A stretch of 64,000 nucleotides of DNA, from positions 11,517,317 to 11,581,316 of the forward strand of contig NC_087181.1 in NCBI RefSeq assembly GCF_035594125.1. The letters are read 5' to 3'. Source of the stretch: Scylla paramamosain. Taxonomy: Eukaryota > Arthropoda > Malacostraca > Decapoda > Portunidae. Positions 52,330-64,000 of this stretch are shown here, piece after piece. The first letter of the stretch is position 1. Each line of letters opens with the position of its first letter. Both the position numbers and the translations under genes were made by a program. Below the pieces are notes generated by a model that had not been told where the DNA came from, ran no database searches, and worked only from the letters and a program-made list of their open reading frames with translations.

Positions 52330-53000
52330 CGGCGTGGCGGCATGAATAGCGAGTGGGATGGAGAGGGAAGGAAGTTGGGATGAGGTTGCTTGGTGGGAAG
52401 ACGAAGGAAGAGACTGGGAGAAGCAGGGAGACGCAAGGAGATGGTGGGACAGGCTGGTAGAGAGTGGGAGAAGCGAGTAGAGACAGGAAGAGGATGGGAT
52501 AGTCTGGGAGACTCTGGGAGAGGCAGGGGAAGTGTCTGGGAGAGGCCAGATGAGACAGGAAGACGAATGAAGAGGCAGGGAGACGGAGGATGAGGCTGGA
52601 CGAGGCAGAGGGAGAGGCTGGTAGAGGCAGGGGGAGGCTGGTAGAGGCAGGGAGAGGTTGGTAGAGGCAGGGGAGAGGCAGGTGAGAGAAGCTGGGAAAG
52701 ACGGGGAGAGACAGGAAAAGACAGAAAGAGGCTGGGAAAGGTTAGAAGCTGGGAGAGACTGAGAGAGACAGGAAGAGGCTGGGAGAAGCTGGGAGAAGCT
52801 GGGAGAGGCAGGGACAGGCAGGAAGAGGCTGAAAGAGACAGAGAAGGGCTTAGAGAAGTAGGGAGAGACAGGAAGAGGCTGGGAGAGGCAGGGACAGACA
52901 GGAAGAGTCTGGGAGAGACAGGGAAAGGCTTAAAGAGGTAGGGAGAGACAGGAAGAGGCTGGGATAAGTTGGAAGAGGCTTAGGGAGAGGCTGGGAGAGG
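52330..53000. repeat. Purine-rich minisatellite, unit about 10-20 bp
   Basis: About 650 bp built from GGGAGAGGCTG / GGGAGAGACAGGAAGAGGCT variants. Almost all A/G with scattered CT or CA steps. Not coding. Confidence 0.85.
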
Positions 53001-53079
53001 CTGCTGGTGCTTTCGCGTCCATTTCGTGCCCTTCATTCACCAGGAAGATTTTGTGTCGTGAGTTGGAAAGCAATATCCT

Positions 53080-53575
53080 TCCTCGTGTTTAGAAATGCTT
53101 TGCTCTTTCATTAGGATTTTTTTCTTTCTTGCAATGGTCACTGAAATTATTAGGCAGATTCTTACGTGTATTTTTTTTTCCCATTGACGGTGCAGGGAGC
53201 TTGTCAGGTTATTAGTGGAGTCATGAATGCACTCTTGAATATCCCAGTAACCTCCATTAGAGCCTGATGCAGCAGAATGTTTGTTGATTTATCACTAGAA
53301 TTACGAAAGCACTCTTCAAAGTCACATTTTCTTGGATCATGAAAACGCCAATAATTTACACTAGAATCATGAAACCAAACTCATGAACGCCAGTAACTTC
53401 ATTAGAGTCTGTTAGTGCAGAATCCTTGTTAAACTGCCACTTGAATCATGAAAACACTCTTGAAAACCCCAATAACTCTTTAAAATCATGAAAACACTCT
53501 TGAAAACCCCAATAACTTTAAAATCTTGAAAACACTCATGAAAACCCCAATAACACTTTAGAATCATGAAAATGT
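53080..53575 (+). mobile_element. TIR repeat family, degenerate expanded copy
   Basis: Starts with a GTGTTTAGAAATGCTTTGCTC-like end. Then several modules ATGAAAACACTCTTGAAAAC, CCCAATAACTTT and TAGAATCATGAAA, as at 45890-46440. Confidence 0.6.

Positions 53576-53576
<1 letters not shown>

Positions 53577-53657
<81 letters not shown>
53577..53657. repeat. (GA)n microsatellite
   Basis: Near-perfect GA run of about 78 bp. Confidence 0.98.
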
Positions 53658-53659
<2 letters not shown>

Positions 53660-53849
53660 GGATCAGTGTCTCTAGTTTCGTCTCGTATCTCTTCCTTCAG
53701 ACAGGATTATTTATTTTTCGTATTTTTTTTGTTAATTTTTTGAGCCAAAAAAATATAGATAAGGTAAAATGAACAGGATAAAGCTGACACTGATTATTTT
53801 CTTGGAAGTGAGTGAAAGGATGAGGAAGTGACCTAAAGGATGTGACCAG

Positions 53850-54895
<1,046 letters not shown>

Positions 54896-54929
54896 TCACG
54901 TTCGTAAGATCCAAAACTCACGACCATTC

Positions 54930-54933
<4 letters not shown>

Positions 54934-55007
<74 letters not shown>
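54934..55007. repeat. (GA)n microsatellite
   Basis: Near-perfect GA run of about 70 bp. Confidence 0.98.
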
Positions 55008-55008
<1 letters not shown>

Positions 55009-55272
55009 TGGGACGGGGTAAAAAATAAAACTAATTATTTTCATAACATTTTTCGAAAGTTACATATTAACATAATCCTTTGACAGCCTCTCGCTAATCC
55101 TTCGCTCATATGCACGCACCATATCCTGCTCTGAATAGCGCATCCTGTAATCCTACTGAAAAAAAGTAAATAAAAAAATACTAATCCGAGTCATTTACTT
55201 CATGATTACCCAACGAAGCACATATATATACTTTTTGTAGCTTCGAGTCATCGCCCCTTAACTCGTGTCATG

Positions 55273-55273
55273 A

Positions 55274-55306
<33 letters not shown>

Positions 55307-55379
55307 GTAGGAGTGGTATCGTTGGCAGGTGGCGGTTGTAGTAGTAGTAGTAGTAGGAGTGGTATGGTTGGTAGTGGCG

Positions 55380-55415
<36 letters not shown>

Positions 55416-55450
55416 TGGTTGGTAGGAGGCGGTAGTGATAGTAATAGTAA
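55273..55450. repeat. (AGT)n array with a GGTATGGTTGG module
   Basis: Three (AGT)n blocks each followed by GGTATSGTTGGYAGG and GGCGGT, unit about 65 bp. Confidence 0.88.
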
Positions 55451-55806
55451 TAGTATCAGCAACAGCATTAAAAGCATGAATAACAACAAAACAAATATTA
55501 GAAACAGCAACAATAGTCCCAAAACGTGCAATTCAACACGTCAACAGCCACAGTGACAATACCAGATAAGAGTAGTCGATGAAATAGTGATAGTAATAGT
55601 AGTAGGCGTAGTGGTAGAGTTAGTAATGAGTCTGAAAGGTCACGCTGGTCACCCTTAAGCGATACACTCACATCCATTAAGTTCACAATACGAGTTTCGA
55701 TGAGCCTTTTGTCCCCCTAATGAAACCTGACAGTCTCTCTTCACCATTGACTCACCCACGCTCCGTCCTCGCCAAGTCAAGAGATACGCCTCTCCTACTC
55801 CCATAT

Positions 55807-56127
55807 CACCTCCTCCTCCTCCTCCTCCTCCTCCTCCTCCTCCTCCTCCTCCTCCTCCTCCTATTGCTCTTCTTTCGTGATGTATGGGTGTTTTCGTAAC
55901 CTTGTAATTGTCTTTTATTTTCTTTTTCTTTTTTCTTGGTTTTATTTGTTTTTCTTTCATTGTTGCTTGCTTGCTTTGTTTTTCTTACTTACGTCTTTCT
56001 TTTCTTTTTTGGTTCCTTTTTTCTTTCTTTTTTCTTTCGATTTTTCAGTATTTTTAATGTTTTATTCATATTTTTTTTTCGTATATTTCAGTATAGTCCT
56101 TCACACATTCCCTCATCTTTTGATAAC

Positions 56128-56222
<95 letters not shown>
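55807..56222. repeat. (CTC)n, T-rich stretch, then (AT)n
   Basis: CTC run at about 55808-55862, pyrimidine/T-rich sequence to 56100, and AT run at about 56134-56222. Confidence 0.95.
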
Positions 56223-56226
<4 letters not shown>

Positions 56227-56279
56227 TTACTTATTTTTATCTGTTCATCTCTATTCAGCACTCATCTATCTTTAATCAT

Positions 56280-57058
56280 TTCAGTACGTGCATCAAAACT
56301 AGCATAATTCATAAACCTCATGAAAAGCTTATAATTATTTATGTTTACCATTTATTTTTCGTCCATTTATTTCAGTACTTATATAAAAATAAACACATAC
56401 AATACTTAAACCTCGCCAGAAGTCATTACGTACATCAAAACTAACAAACACAATTCAAAATCTCGTATAAAAAAAATCACTAGGTACATCAAAACTAACA
56501 TATAGAACTCAGAGCCTCACTAAAATCATTACATAACATCAAAAACGTCAAAAACTAACAAACAAATCCCATAACCATAAAAGAGTAAGGGATGACTAAC
56601 CTAAATCGCTTCCCAGGGTTCAAATCCCGACACAGTATAATTATCTGTCTGCCTGGGTGTCTGTCCTTCCGTGAATCCACTCCAGGTTGATAAGAACACA
56701 TGTACTAACGCCTCAAGAGCCTCCAGCTGATAAGGAAAGGAGATAGAGAACTTAACTCTCCACATTTAAAGACCTGCGGGTGAGGAGATTGTTGTTGTTG
56801 TTGTTGCTGTTGCTGCTGTTGCTGTTGGCGGTGGTGGTGGTGGTGGTTTGGGAGGTGGTGTTGTTGTTGTTGTTCTTCCTGTTCTTGTTCTAATTCTTGT
56901 TTTTGTCTTGTTCTTTTTTTTTCCTGTTATTTTATGCACAAATGAAGACAACCCAAGAAAACTGGAAAAAAAGGACCCGCTAGAAAAGACCCGTTAAGGA
57001 AAATAAAAGCGTCACCATCGAAAAAAAAGAAAAAAAAAGCCGTGAGAAAAAGTATCGC

Positions 57059-57060
<2 letters not shown>
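56280..57060. other. AT-rich intergenic sequence with short SSRs
   Basis: Weakly repeated modules (ATTACGTACATCAAAACTAAC) at about 56280-56570, and GTT/GGT runs at 56790-56870. No gene recognised. Confidence 0.45.
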
Positions 57061-57099
<39 letters not shown>

Positions 57100-57313
57100 G
57101 TTTCATGACTCTACTGCCAGTTTCACAAGCTCTACAGTAGTGGAAGTTGCGGCTTTCATGATTTTAGTGGTAGTTTAATAAGAATCACGAACCATTAGGG
57201 ACAGAGTTAACTTTACCTAGAGAGAAGAGTAGAATATAAGTGAAGTAATGAAGAAAGTATAGTTTTGTTCCTTCTGATTATTGTTCTGCTTTGACGCGAA
57301 GGACACATGCGAG

Positions 57314-57361
<48 letters not shown>
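57061..57361. repeat. Two (GA)n microsatellites
   Basis: GA runs at 57061-57098 and 57317-57360. Confidence 0.97.
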
Positions 57362-57362
<1 letters not shown>

Positions 57363-57587
57363 TAACATGGCAGCATTAACGTGTGTATGGGCAATCTACT
57401 TTTACCTCTATCTCCTCCGTCATTGTCTATAAGTGAAGTGTATAGGAAGGTGTGGGGGAATCATCCGTCAAGCCTCGAATCACTGGGTTGTGGCGCACTT
57501 ATCATCAACATTACTGGTGACGGGAAGCAGATGGTCGTGGTGGTGGTGGTGGTAGTAGTGATGATGGCGGTCTTCCATCAGTTATTG

Positions 57588-57910
57588 GCCTGTATTCTGC
57601 AACGCTACGCTCTCACCATGACTATTTTTTAGAGTCTGGTTTTCAAGAGTGTTTCTCCGTTAATAATGTAGAAATCTTGTCAATCTGCCACTAGAACTGT
57701 AAAAAAAAAAAAAAAACTCTTAAAAACTCGTAATTTTACCACGACTATTTTCAAACGCCACAGAGACGATTAGCCAGGTTTTCAAGAGTTTCTCTTGTTG
57801 ATAATGTAGAAATCTCGCTAATCTGTCTGTACGAGTAAAAACCCGTGCAACTTTAACAATATAGAGCCTTTTGAGAGTAGTGGAGGTGCGGCAGAAAGGT
57901 GCTTCATAAA
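57588..57910 (+). mobile_element. TIR repeat family copy
   Basis: Starts GGCCTGTATTCTGCAACGCT; contains ACGACTATTTTCAAACGCCA, GAGACGATTAGCCAGG, GTTGATAATGTAGAAATC, and ends with TAGTGGAGGTGCGGCAGAAA then GGTGCTTC. This is the + orientation of the 14615-14840 element, with part of the interior present twice. Confidence 0.65.
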
Positions 57911-57999
57911 ACGGGCGAGAGTAGAGGGAGTGTCGATGATTGTTGTGAAAGTGTACCCACCCCTTGATTAGCCCAGCCTGAGGGTACACACTGTTATGG

Positions 58000-58540
58000 G
58001 TTTCAGGCTCTCTCTAGCTTCCTTGGTTCTGCAGTACTTAAGGTGAAACTTGATAGCCCAGCAGAGAAGTAGGCCTTTTTTTGGCGGTTTCCTTTTCAGA
58101 ATTGTTTCCTGGTTATTTTTGTGGGCAGTTTTCCATTTAGGGACTGTTCTGTTATCTTCCTACTAGTGTTCTTGTTTTTAAGTTTTTGTCCACATGTAAC
58201 TGAAGATTCGTTTTTTTCCTGTAAATTTCACGTAATTTCTTTATTTTCCAGCGGTTTTCCACTTAAAAATTATTTCTTGGTTGTGTCTGTACAATCTTCA
58301 TATAGGGACTGTTTTCTTTCCCTCTCCTGTTATTCATTTATTTATTTTTTAAGTATACGTCATGTTTTCGTTCACATATTGCCTATTAGATTAAAACAAT
58401 TGATTTTTGAGTTAGTTTTACGCAATCCAAGTTATCAATCAGTGGAACAAGAGGTGACGTAATATTGTAAGGATCTCATGAGCTTAAGCCGAGAGTTTCT
58501 GAAGGCTGGATAAGTGAGGTGGAGTGTGACAGATTCTTAA
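58000..58540. other. T-rich intergenic sequence, nothing recognised
   Basis: T-rich with a loosely repeated module (TTTCCAYTTARRNAYT near 58130 and 58255). No gene recognised. Confidence 0.4.
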
Positions 58541-58544
58541 GCAC

Positions 58545-59275
58545 TGATCTCTTCACGACTGTTTTCAAAGACCACAGAGACGATTAGCTGAGTTCTCACG
58601 AGTGTTTCTCCTGTTAAAAATATGTAGATCTTGTTAATCTATCACTAGAATCATAAAAGACTTAAGTGAAGTGTTTCAGAAGGGTTCTACGTGAAGCGCG
58701 CCTATTTAACGCCGCCTCACGCCCTTAAAAGCCACACCCACGTGCCCTCGCGCCCCCTGCGGTCCTGTGGGAGCTCTTTAAGTATTAGTAACCAAGTGTT
58801 GTGACGCGGTATTGCGAAATAAGAGAAGTGGAGAGGGATTACACGAGGCCCTGTCTTGTTGGCGGGTGAGTGTTACCATCAATGTGGTTGTTGTATTGCT
58901 TTGTGTTACTTTGTGTCGCTTTGGCCTGTAGTTCGCAACGCTTCGCTCTCTCACCTCGACTATTTTCAAAGGCCACACAGATGATCAGCCGGGCTCTCAA
59001 GGGTGTTTCTCATGTTAAGGAATGTAGGAATCTTGTTAATCTGCCACCAGAACCATAAAAACACCCTTAAAACTCCGTGTAACTTTACTACGACTATTTT
59101 CGAAGGCCTCAGTGATGACTAGCCGGGTAATCGAGAGTGTTTCTCATGTTAATAATGTAGAAATCTTGTTAACCTATCACTGCAACCAGAAAATCGTCCT
59201 TAAAAACTCTCGTACATTCAATTAGAACAATTTGAAAGTAATGGAGGCGAGGCACAGCAGTATTTCATAATACTG
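58545..59275 (+). mobile_element. Two more TIR repeat family copies
   Basis: A partial copy at about 58545-58700 (ACGACTGTTTTCAAAGACCA through GTGTTTCAGAAGGGTTC) and a fuller one at 58923-59275 starting GGCCTGTAGTTCGCAACGCT, whose inner half is duplicated at 59085-59200. Confidence 0.6.
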
Positions 59276-59589
59276 TCCTTTGGGTTAAGGCTAACTGGCG
59301 TGAAGGAATTGTTGATGAACCTGCGTTGGTAGAATGAAAGGTAGTTCGGTTGATAATCCTAAGTTTTAGTTAATCTTTTGACCTTAATGTGCTTGGGAAA
59401 TGCTGCCTTAAATTTCGAAGGGCAGTACAGTGTCTCGAGGCGTCAGGCGAGGCGTGTGAAGCTTTGAAATTTTGATTACTGGAAGAAAGAAGTGACGCAA
59501 GGATTATACAAGAGAAATAGCTTTTGAAAATGAAGGTTAGTAGTGACAGGGGTACCAACCTTATCATAATTACCAACACATACACACAT

Positions 59590-59787
59590 GTATACACATT
59601 TTTTTTTTATTCATTTTTTGCCATTGCTTACAGCGTATTTCATTTGTATATATTTTTTTTCCTTATGTAATATTATGCACATTTTGTATATAATTTATAT
59701 TGTTTGTATTCTTTTGCTGGAGAGCTGTGCTCCATACTTTTATATAAAGTCTGAGCTTACTCAGTAAATTCAATTCAATTCAGTTCA

Positions 59788-59865
<78 letters not shown>
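59590..59865 (+). repeat. AT-rich tail with (AATTC)n and (CA)n
   Basis: A T-rich stretch ending in GAGCTGTGCTCCATACTTTT, TAAATTCAATTCAATTCAGT, then (CA)n at about 59790-59865. The AATTC repeats look like the 3' end of an unidentified non-LTR element. Confidence 0.5.
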
Positions 59866-59867
<2 letters not shown>

Positions 59868-60001
59868 GGAATCTTCAGTGATTGGAGATACGTAGACTGA
59901 GGGTTTCAAGTGGATGGGAGAGAGTGGTAGAGGTGGAGTGTTTGTTAACAGGGCAGCGACCCACGCCTTTACTACCCGTCAGGCCCCCAAGACAACAATT
60001 A

Positions 60002-60002
<1 letters not shown>

Positions 60003-60077
<75 letters not shown>
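60003..60077. repeat. (GA)n microsatellite
   Basis: Near-perfect GA run of about 74 bp. Confidence 0.98.
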
Positions 60078-60078
<1 letters not shown>

Positions 60079-60297
60079 CTTCAGTGAGGGTAGTATAGAT
60101 GGTAGTAAGAAAGATAAAATCACTGATTTAAGATCATTCACAATTATGAGCGTGACTAAAGCTGTGTTGTAATGGTGGAGGCCTCTCACTGACCAGATAA
60201 ATACGGTCCGCCTATGTGTTGTAAGGTAACCACTTCACACCGCCTTGCTACTGACCTGCCTCAATGCTTCACCCTTTGACTGGTAACAACTACTGCC

Positions 60298-60820
60298 GAC
60301 CGGACTACAGGCTTCGTGAAGGCAGCATGTGGATCCGCACTCACCAATATAACGTTTGCCAACCCATCCACTACTTACTCAACCACATCCACCCATACAC
60401 ACAACCACTCAACCTGCACCCACTCACATCCACCCACCCACAGCCGTAACTCCATCCATCCATCTATCCACCGACTCATACCCACCCACTCACCTCCATT
60501 ATCCCCACCCATCCAGTCACTCACTCAACAACATCCACACATCCACCCACCTTACACTACCTACAGGCCCACCTGCCCATTCATCCACCAGTCTCCTATC
60601 CTCTAACTCACCCACCCACACTCACCAAACCAGCCACCTACCAACCCATCCGCCCTACCATCCACTGCACATTGACCTATCCATCCACAACCACAACCAC
60701 CCACTAATCCATCCATCAACCCTCCATCAACGTACTCATTCATACTCATTCATCCATCCATCCACCCATCTGCTCACCTACACCAAACCCACCATCCAGA
60801 CTTTTACTACTACTACTACT
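60298..60820 (+). repeat. Composite dispersed repeat, left part
   Basis: GGACTACAGGCTTCGTGAAGG, then about 480 bp of degenerate (CCATCCAC)n, ending in (ACT)n. Parallels 9749-10336 closely. The Thr/His/Pro-rich frame that runs from here into the retrotransposon is an artefact. Confidence 0.85.
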
Positions 60821-63800
60821 CCTACACCAGCCTCGGAGTCCCCATCTGGGGAGGGGACCATAAATGTCCCCAGGTCGGACTGTCTTTCTGTCGACGACCC
60901 TAAGTGTCTTGACACCCCCCTCAACTTTTTCTTCATTGACTTCTGCAACATTCGCGATCTAAGATCTAATTTTCAATCTGTAGAACACCACCTCTCCTCT
61001 TCTGAACCTCATCTTCTTTTCCTCACTGAAACTCAGGTGTCTGATGCAACTGACAGTAGCCCCTTTTCTGTTCCCTCCTACTTTCTCTATCCTCATTTTC
61101 GATCCAAAGCTGGATGCTGCGTTTATGTGCGCAATGACTTAACCTGCTCTCGTGCCCACGCTCTTGAATATTCCGAGTTTTCCACCATCTGGCTACGACT
61201 ACAGAGTCACTCTCATACTAAATTTATCTGTGCTGTATACCACTCACCTAACTCCTCTGACTATAAGAAATTCTTTGACTACTTAACTTCCAAAGTGGAG
61301 CACATTCTAACCCTCTTCCCTTTTGCAGAGATCTCCATTCTTGGAGACTTCAATGTTCACCACCAGCTTTGGCTTTCCTCTCCCTTCACTGACCATCCTG
61401 GTGAACTAGCCTACAACTTTGCTATCCCCCATGACCTAGAGCAATTGGTGCAACACCCTACTCGTATTCCTGACCGTCTTGGAGATATGTCCAACATTCT
61501 TGACCTTTTCCTGACCTCTAATCCTTCTGCTTATGCTGTCACCTTTTCTTTTCCGTTGGGCTCCTCCGATCACAATCTCATATCTTTATCTTGTCCTATC
61601 ACTCCAATCCCTCCTCAAGATCCCCCTAAGCGAAGGTGCCTCTGGCGTTTTGCCTCTGCTAGTTGGGGGGACCTGAGGAGGTATTTTGCTGATTTTCCTT
61701 GGAATGACTACTGCTTCCGTGTCAGAGACCCGTCTTTGTGTGCTGAGCGCATAACAGAGGTGATAGTGTCTGGCATGGAGGCGTACATTCCTCACTCTTT
61801 TTCTCGTCCTAAACCTTCTAAACCTTGGTTTAACACAGCTTGTTCTCGTGCTATACATGATAGAGAGGTGGCCCACAAAAGGTACTTAAGCCTTCCATCA
61901 CCAGAATCTCATGCACTTTATATTTCTGCTCGGAACCATGCCAAGTCTGTTCTCCAACTAGCCAAAAACTCCTTCATTAACAGAAAATGTGAAAACCTTT
62001 CAAGATCTAACTCCCCTCGTGATTTCTGGCATCTAGCCTAAAATATCTCCAATAACTTTGCTTCTTCTTCTTTCCCTCCTCGATTTCAACCAGATGGCAC
62101 CACTGCTATCACATCTGTTTCTAAAGCTGAATTCTTCGCTCAAACCTTTGCTAAAAATTCTACCTTGGACGATTCTAGGCTTGTTCCTCCCTCTCCTCCA
62201 CCCTCTGACTACTTCATGCCACGTATTAAAATTCTTCGCAATGATGTTTTCCATGCCCTCGCTGGCCTAAACCCTCGGAAGGCTTATGGACCTGATGGGG
62301 TCCCTCCTATTGTTCTCCGAAACTCTGCCTCCGTGCTTGCACCTTGCCTAGTCAAACTCTTTCAGCTCTGTCTGTCAACATCTACCTTTCCTTCTTGCTG
62401 GAAGTTTGCCTACATTCAACCTATTCCTAAAAAGGGTGATCGTTCTAATTCCTCAAACTACCGTCCTATTGCTTAAATTTCCTGCCTATCTAAAGTTTTT
62501 GAATCTATCCTCAACAGGAAGATTCTTAAACATCTATCACTTCACAACCTTCTATCTGATCGCCAGTATGGGTTCCGTCAAGGCCGCTCTACTGGTGACC
62601 TTCTGGCTTTCCTTACTGAGTCTTGGTCATCCTCTTTTAGAGATTTTGGTGAAACTTTTGCTGTTGCCTTGGACATATCAAAAGCTTTTGATAGAGTCTG
62701 GCACAAAGCTTTGATTTCCAAACTACCCTCCTACGGTTTCTATCCTTCTCTCTGTAACTTCATCACAAGTTTCCTTTCTGACCGTTCTATTGCTGTTGTG
62801 GTAGACGGTCACTGTTCTTCTCCTAAATCTATTAAGAGTGGTGTTCCTCAGGGTTCTGTCCTGTCACCCACTCTCTTCTTATTATTCATTAATGATCTTC
62901 TAAACCAAACTTCTTGTCCTATCCACTCCTACGCTGATGATACCACCCTGCACTTTTCCACGTCTTTTCATAGACGTCCAACCCTTCAGGAGGTAAACAT
63001 ATCACGCAGGGAAGCCACAGAACGCTTGACTTCTGATCTTTCTGAAATTTCTGATCGGGGCAAAGCAAATTTGGTATTGTTCAATGCCTCAAAAACTCAA
63101 TTCCTCCATCTATCAACTCGACACATCCTTCCAGACAACTATCCCCTCTTCTTCAATGACACTCAACTGTCCCCCTCTTCTACACTGAACATCCTCGGTC
63201 TGTCCTTTACTTATAATCTGAACTGGAAACTTCACATCTCATCTCTAGCTAAAACAGCTTCTATGAAGTTAGGTGTTCTGAGACGTCTCCGCCTGTTTTT
63301 CTCATCCCCCCAGCTGTTAACTCTGTACAAGGACCTTATCCGTCCATGTATGGAGTATGCTTCACATGTCTAGGGGGGTTCCACTCATACTGCTCTTCTA
63401 GACAGGGTGGAATCAAAAGCTTTTCGTCTCAATAACTCCTCTCCTCTAATTGACTGTCTTCAGCCTCTCTCTCATCGCCACAATGTTGCATATCTAGCTG
63501 TCTTCTACCGCTATTTTCATGCTAACTGCTCTTCTGATCTTGCTAACTGCATGTCTCCCCTCCTTCCGCGGCCTGGCTGCACAAGACTTTCTTCTTTCTC
63601 TCACTCCTATTCTGTCCACCTCTCTAACGCAAGAGTTAACCAGTATTCTCAATCATTCATCCCTTTCTCTGGTAAACTCTGGAACTCCCTGCCTGCTTCT
63701 GTATTTCCACCTTCCTATGACTTTAATTCCTTCAAGAGGGAGGTTTCAAGACACTTATTCATCAATTTTTGACCACTGCTTTGACCCTTTTATGGGACTG

Positions 63801-63877
63801 GCATTTCAGTGGGCATATTTTTTTATTAGATTTTTGTTGCCCTTGGCCAGTGTCCTTCCTACATAAAAAAAAAAATA
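60821..63877 (+). mobile_element. Nearly intact non-LTR retrotransposon (Jockey/CR1 superfamily)
   Basis: One frame runs through the element from about 60830 to a stop at 63770-63772. First an apurinic-type endonuclease: [49 protein letters not shown] (60950-61590). Then a reverse transcriptase: NPRKAYGPDGVPP, IPKKGDRSNSSNYRPIA, QYGFRQGRSTGDLLAFL, ALDISKAFDRVWHKAL, SGVPQGSVLSP, YADD at 62930-62941, and a C-terminal FSGKLWNSLP. Three in-frame stops (62039, 62474, 63371) and no frameshift were seen. A poly-A tail lies at 63865-63875. Element ends are flanked by TTACTACT on both sides (60804 and 63878), a candidate target duplication inside (ACT)n. No separate ORF1 was identified, so the 5' end may be truncated. 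Confidence 0.9.
60830..63772 (+). pseudogene. ORF2-like endonuclease/reverse transcriptase with three nonsense codons
   Basis: This is the coding part of the retrotransposon. It encodes the enzyme that nicks target DNA and copies the element's RNA at the nick. All parts stay in one frame; the breaks are TAA at 62039-62041, TAA at 62474-62476 and TAG at 63371-63373. Each is explicable as a single substitution. The copy cannot make a full-length protein without readthrough, but its low damage suggests recent activity of the family. Confidence 0.85.
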
Positions 63878-63881
63878 TTAC

Positions 63882-63933
<52 letters not shown>

Positions 63934-64000
63934 GTGCCTTTTCTGGGTCTCACCGTGTGGGATTGTCGGCCTAGTATAGAGACTACTACTACTACTACTA
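63878..64000 (+). repeat. Composite dispersed repeat, right part
   Basis: TTACTACT, (GT)n at about 63886-63930, TTAGTGCCTTTTCTGGGTCT, CGTGTGGGATTGTCGGCCTA and (ACT)n running off the window end. It parallels 10330-10490. Confidence 0.88.

Noticed and set aside
56600..56640. Possible tRNA gene or SINE from a GGTTCAAATCC B-box-like motif
   Set aside because: No cloverleaf, acceptor stem or A box could be found around it; no other tRNA-like structure was seen in the window.
60356..60830. N-terminal Thr/His/Pro-rich extension or ORF1 of the retrotransposon
   Set aside because: The same (CCATCCAC)n sequence exists at 9749-10290 without any LINE, so it is flanking repeat DNA that happens to be open.

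Overview
This window reads as nuclear DNA of an arthropod, most likely a decapod crustacean (inference). The support is interrupted genes with GT-AG introns whose products are animal proteins, very dense and very long di- and trinucleotide microsatellites, degenerate TTAGG-type repeats, and non-LTR retrotransposons with reverse transcriptase of the CR1/Jockey kind. No bacterial or viral gene and no CRISPR array was seen.

Three host genes can be assembled exon by exon, and each closes on a multiple of three. (1) A FoxJ2/3-type forkhead transcription factor, + strand, five exons between 8421 and 15987 (504 aa), with a CpG-rich upstream block at about 6170-6730. (2) RCC2 (TD-60-like, RCC1-repeat beta-propeller), + strand, six exons between 19740 and 24935 (470 aa). 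(3) A carotenoid cleavage oxygenase (BCO/ninaB/RPE65 family), - strand, ten exons from 44252 down to 32106 (520 aa), with iron-ligand histidines recognisable. They share no pathway; they are simply neighbours. A possible orphan exon lies at 49115-49209.

Layout: 1-6.1 kb is purine-rich and microsatellite DNA with a 70-bp degenerate tandem array; 6.2-16 kb is the forkhead gene, with a composite dispersed repeat in its first intron; 16-19.7 kb is its 3' side and repeats; 19.7-25 kb is RCC2; 25-31 kb is AT-rich, almost free of microsatellites; 31.2-31.8 kb is a minisatellite with a small hAT-like element inside it; 32.1-44.3 kb is the oxygenase, with a decayed CR1-like LINE in intron 1; 44.3-60 kb is gene-poor and dominated by simple repeats, old tandem arrays and a TIR-bearing repeat family; 60.8-63.9 kb is a nearly intact non-LTR retrotransposon with only three nonsense codons.

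The most interesting pattern is that many local tandem repeats in the introns are copies of exon-intron boundaries. The best case is a 65-bp minisatellite of about 14 units upstream of oxygenase exon 3, each unit carrying a copy of that exon's acceptor region and first codons. Similar copies lie beside forkhead exons 1 and 2, RCC2 exons 3, 4 and 6, oxygenase exon 5 and the orphan exon. Also notable: an apparent unoccupied paralogue of the LINE insertion site at 9.7-10.6 kb, and a tandem array at 43.6-44.1 kb derived from the coding end of the same LINE family.
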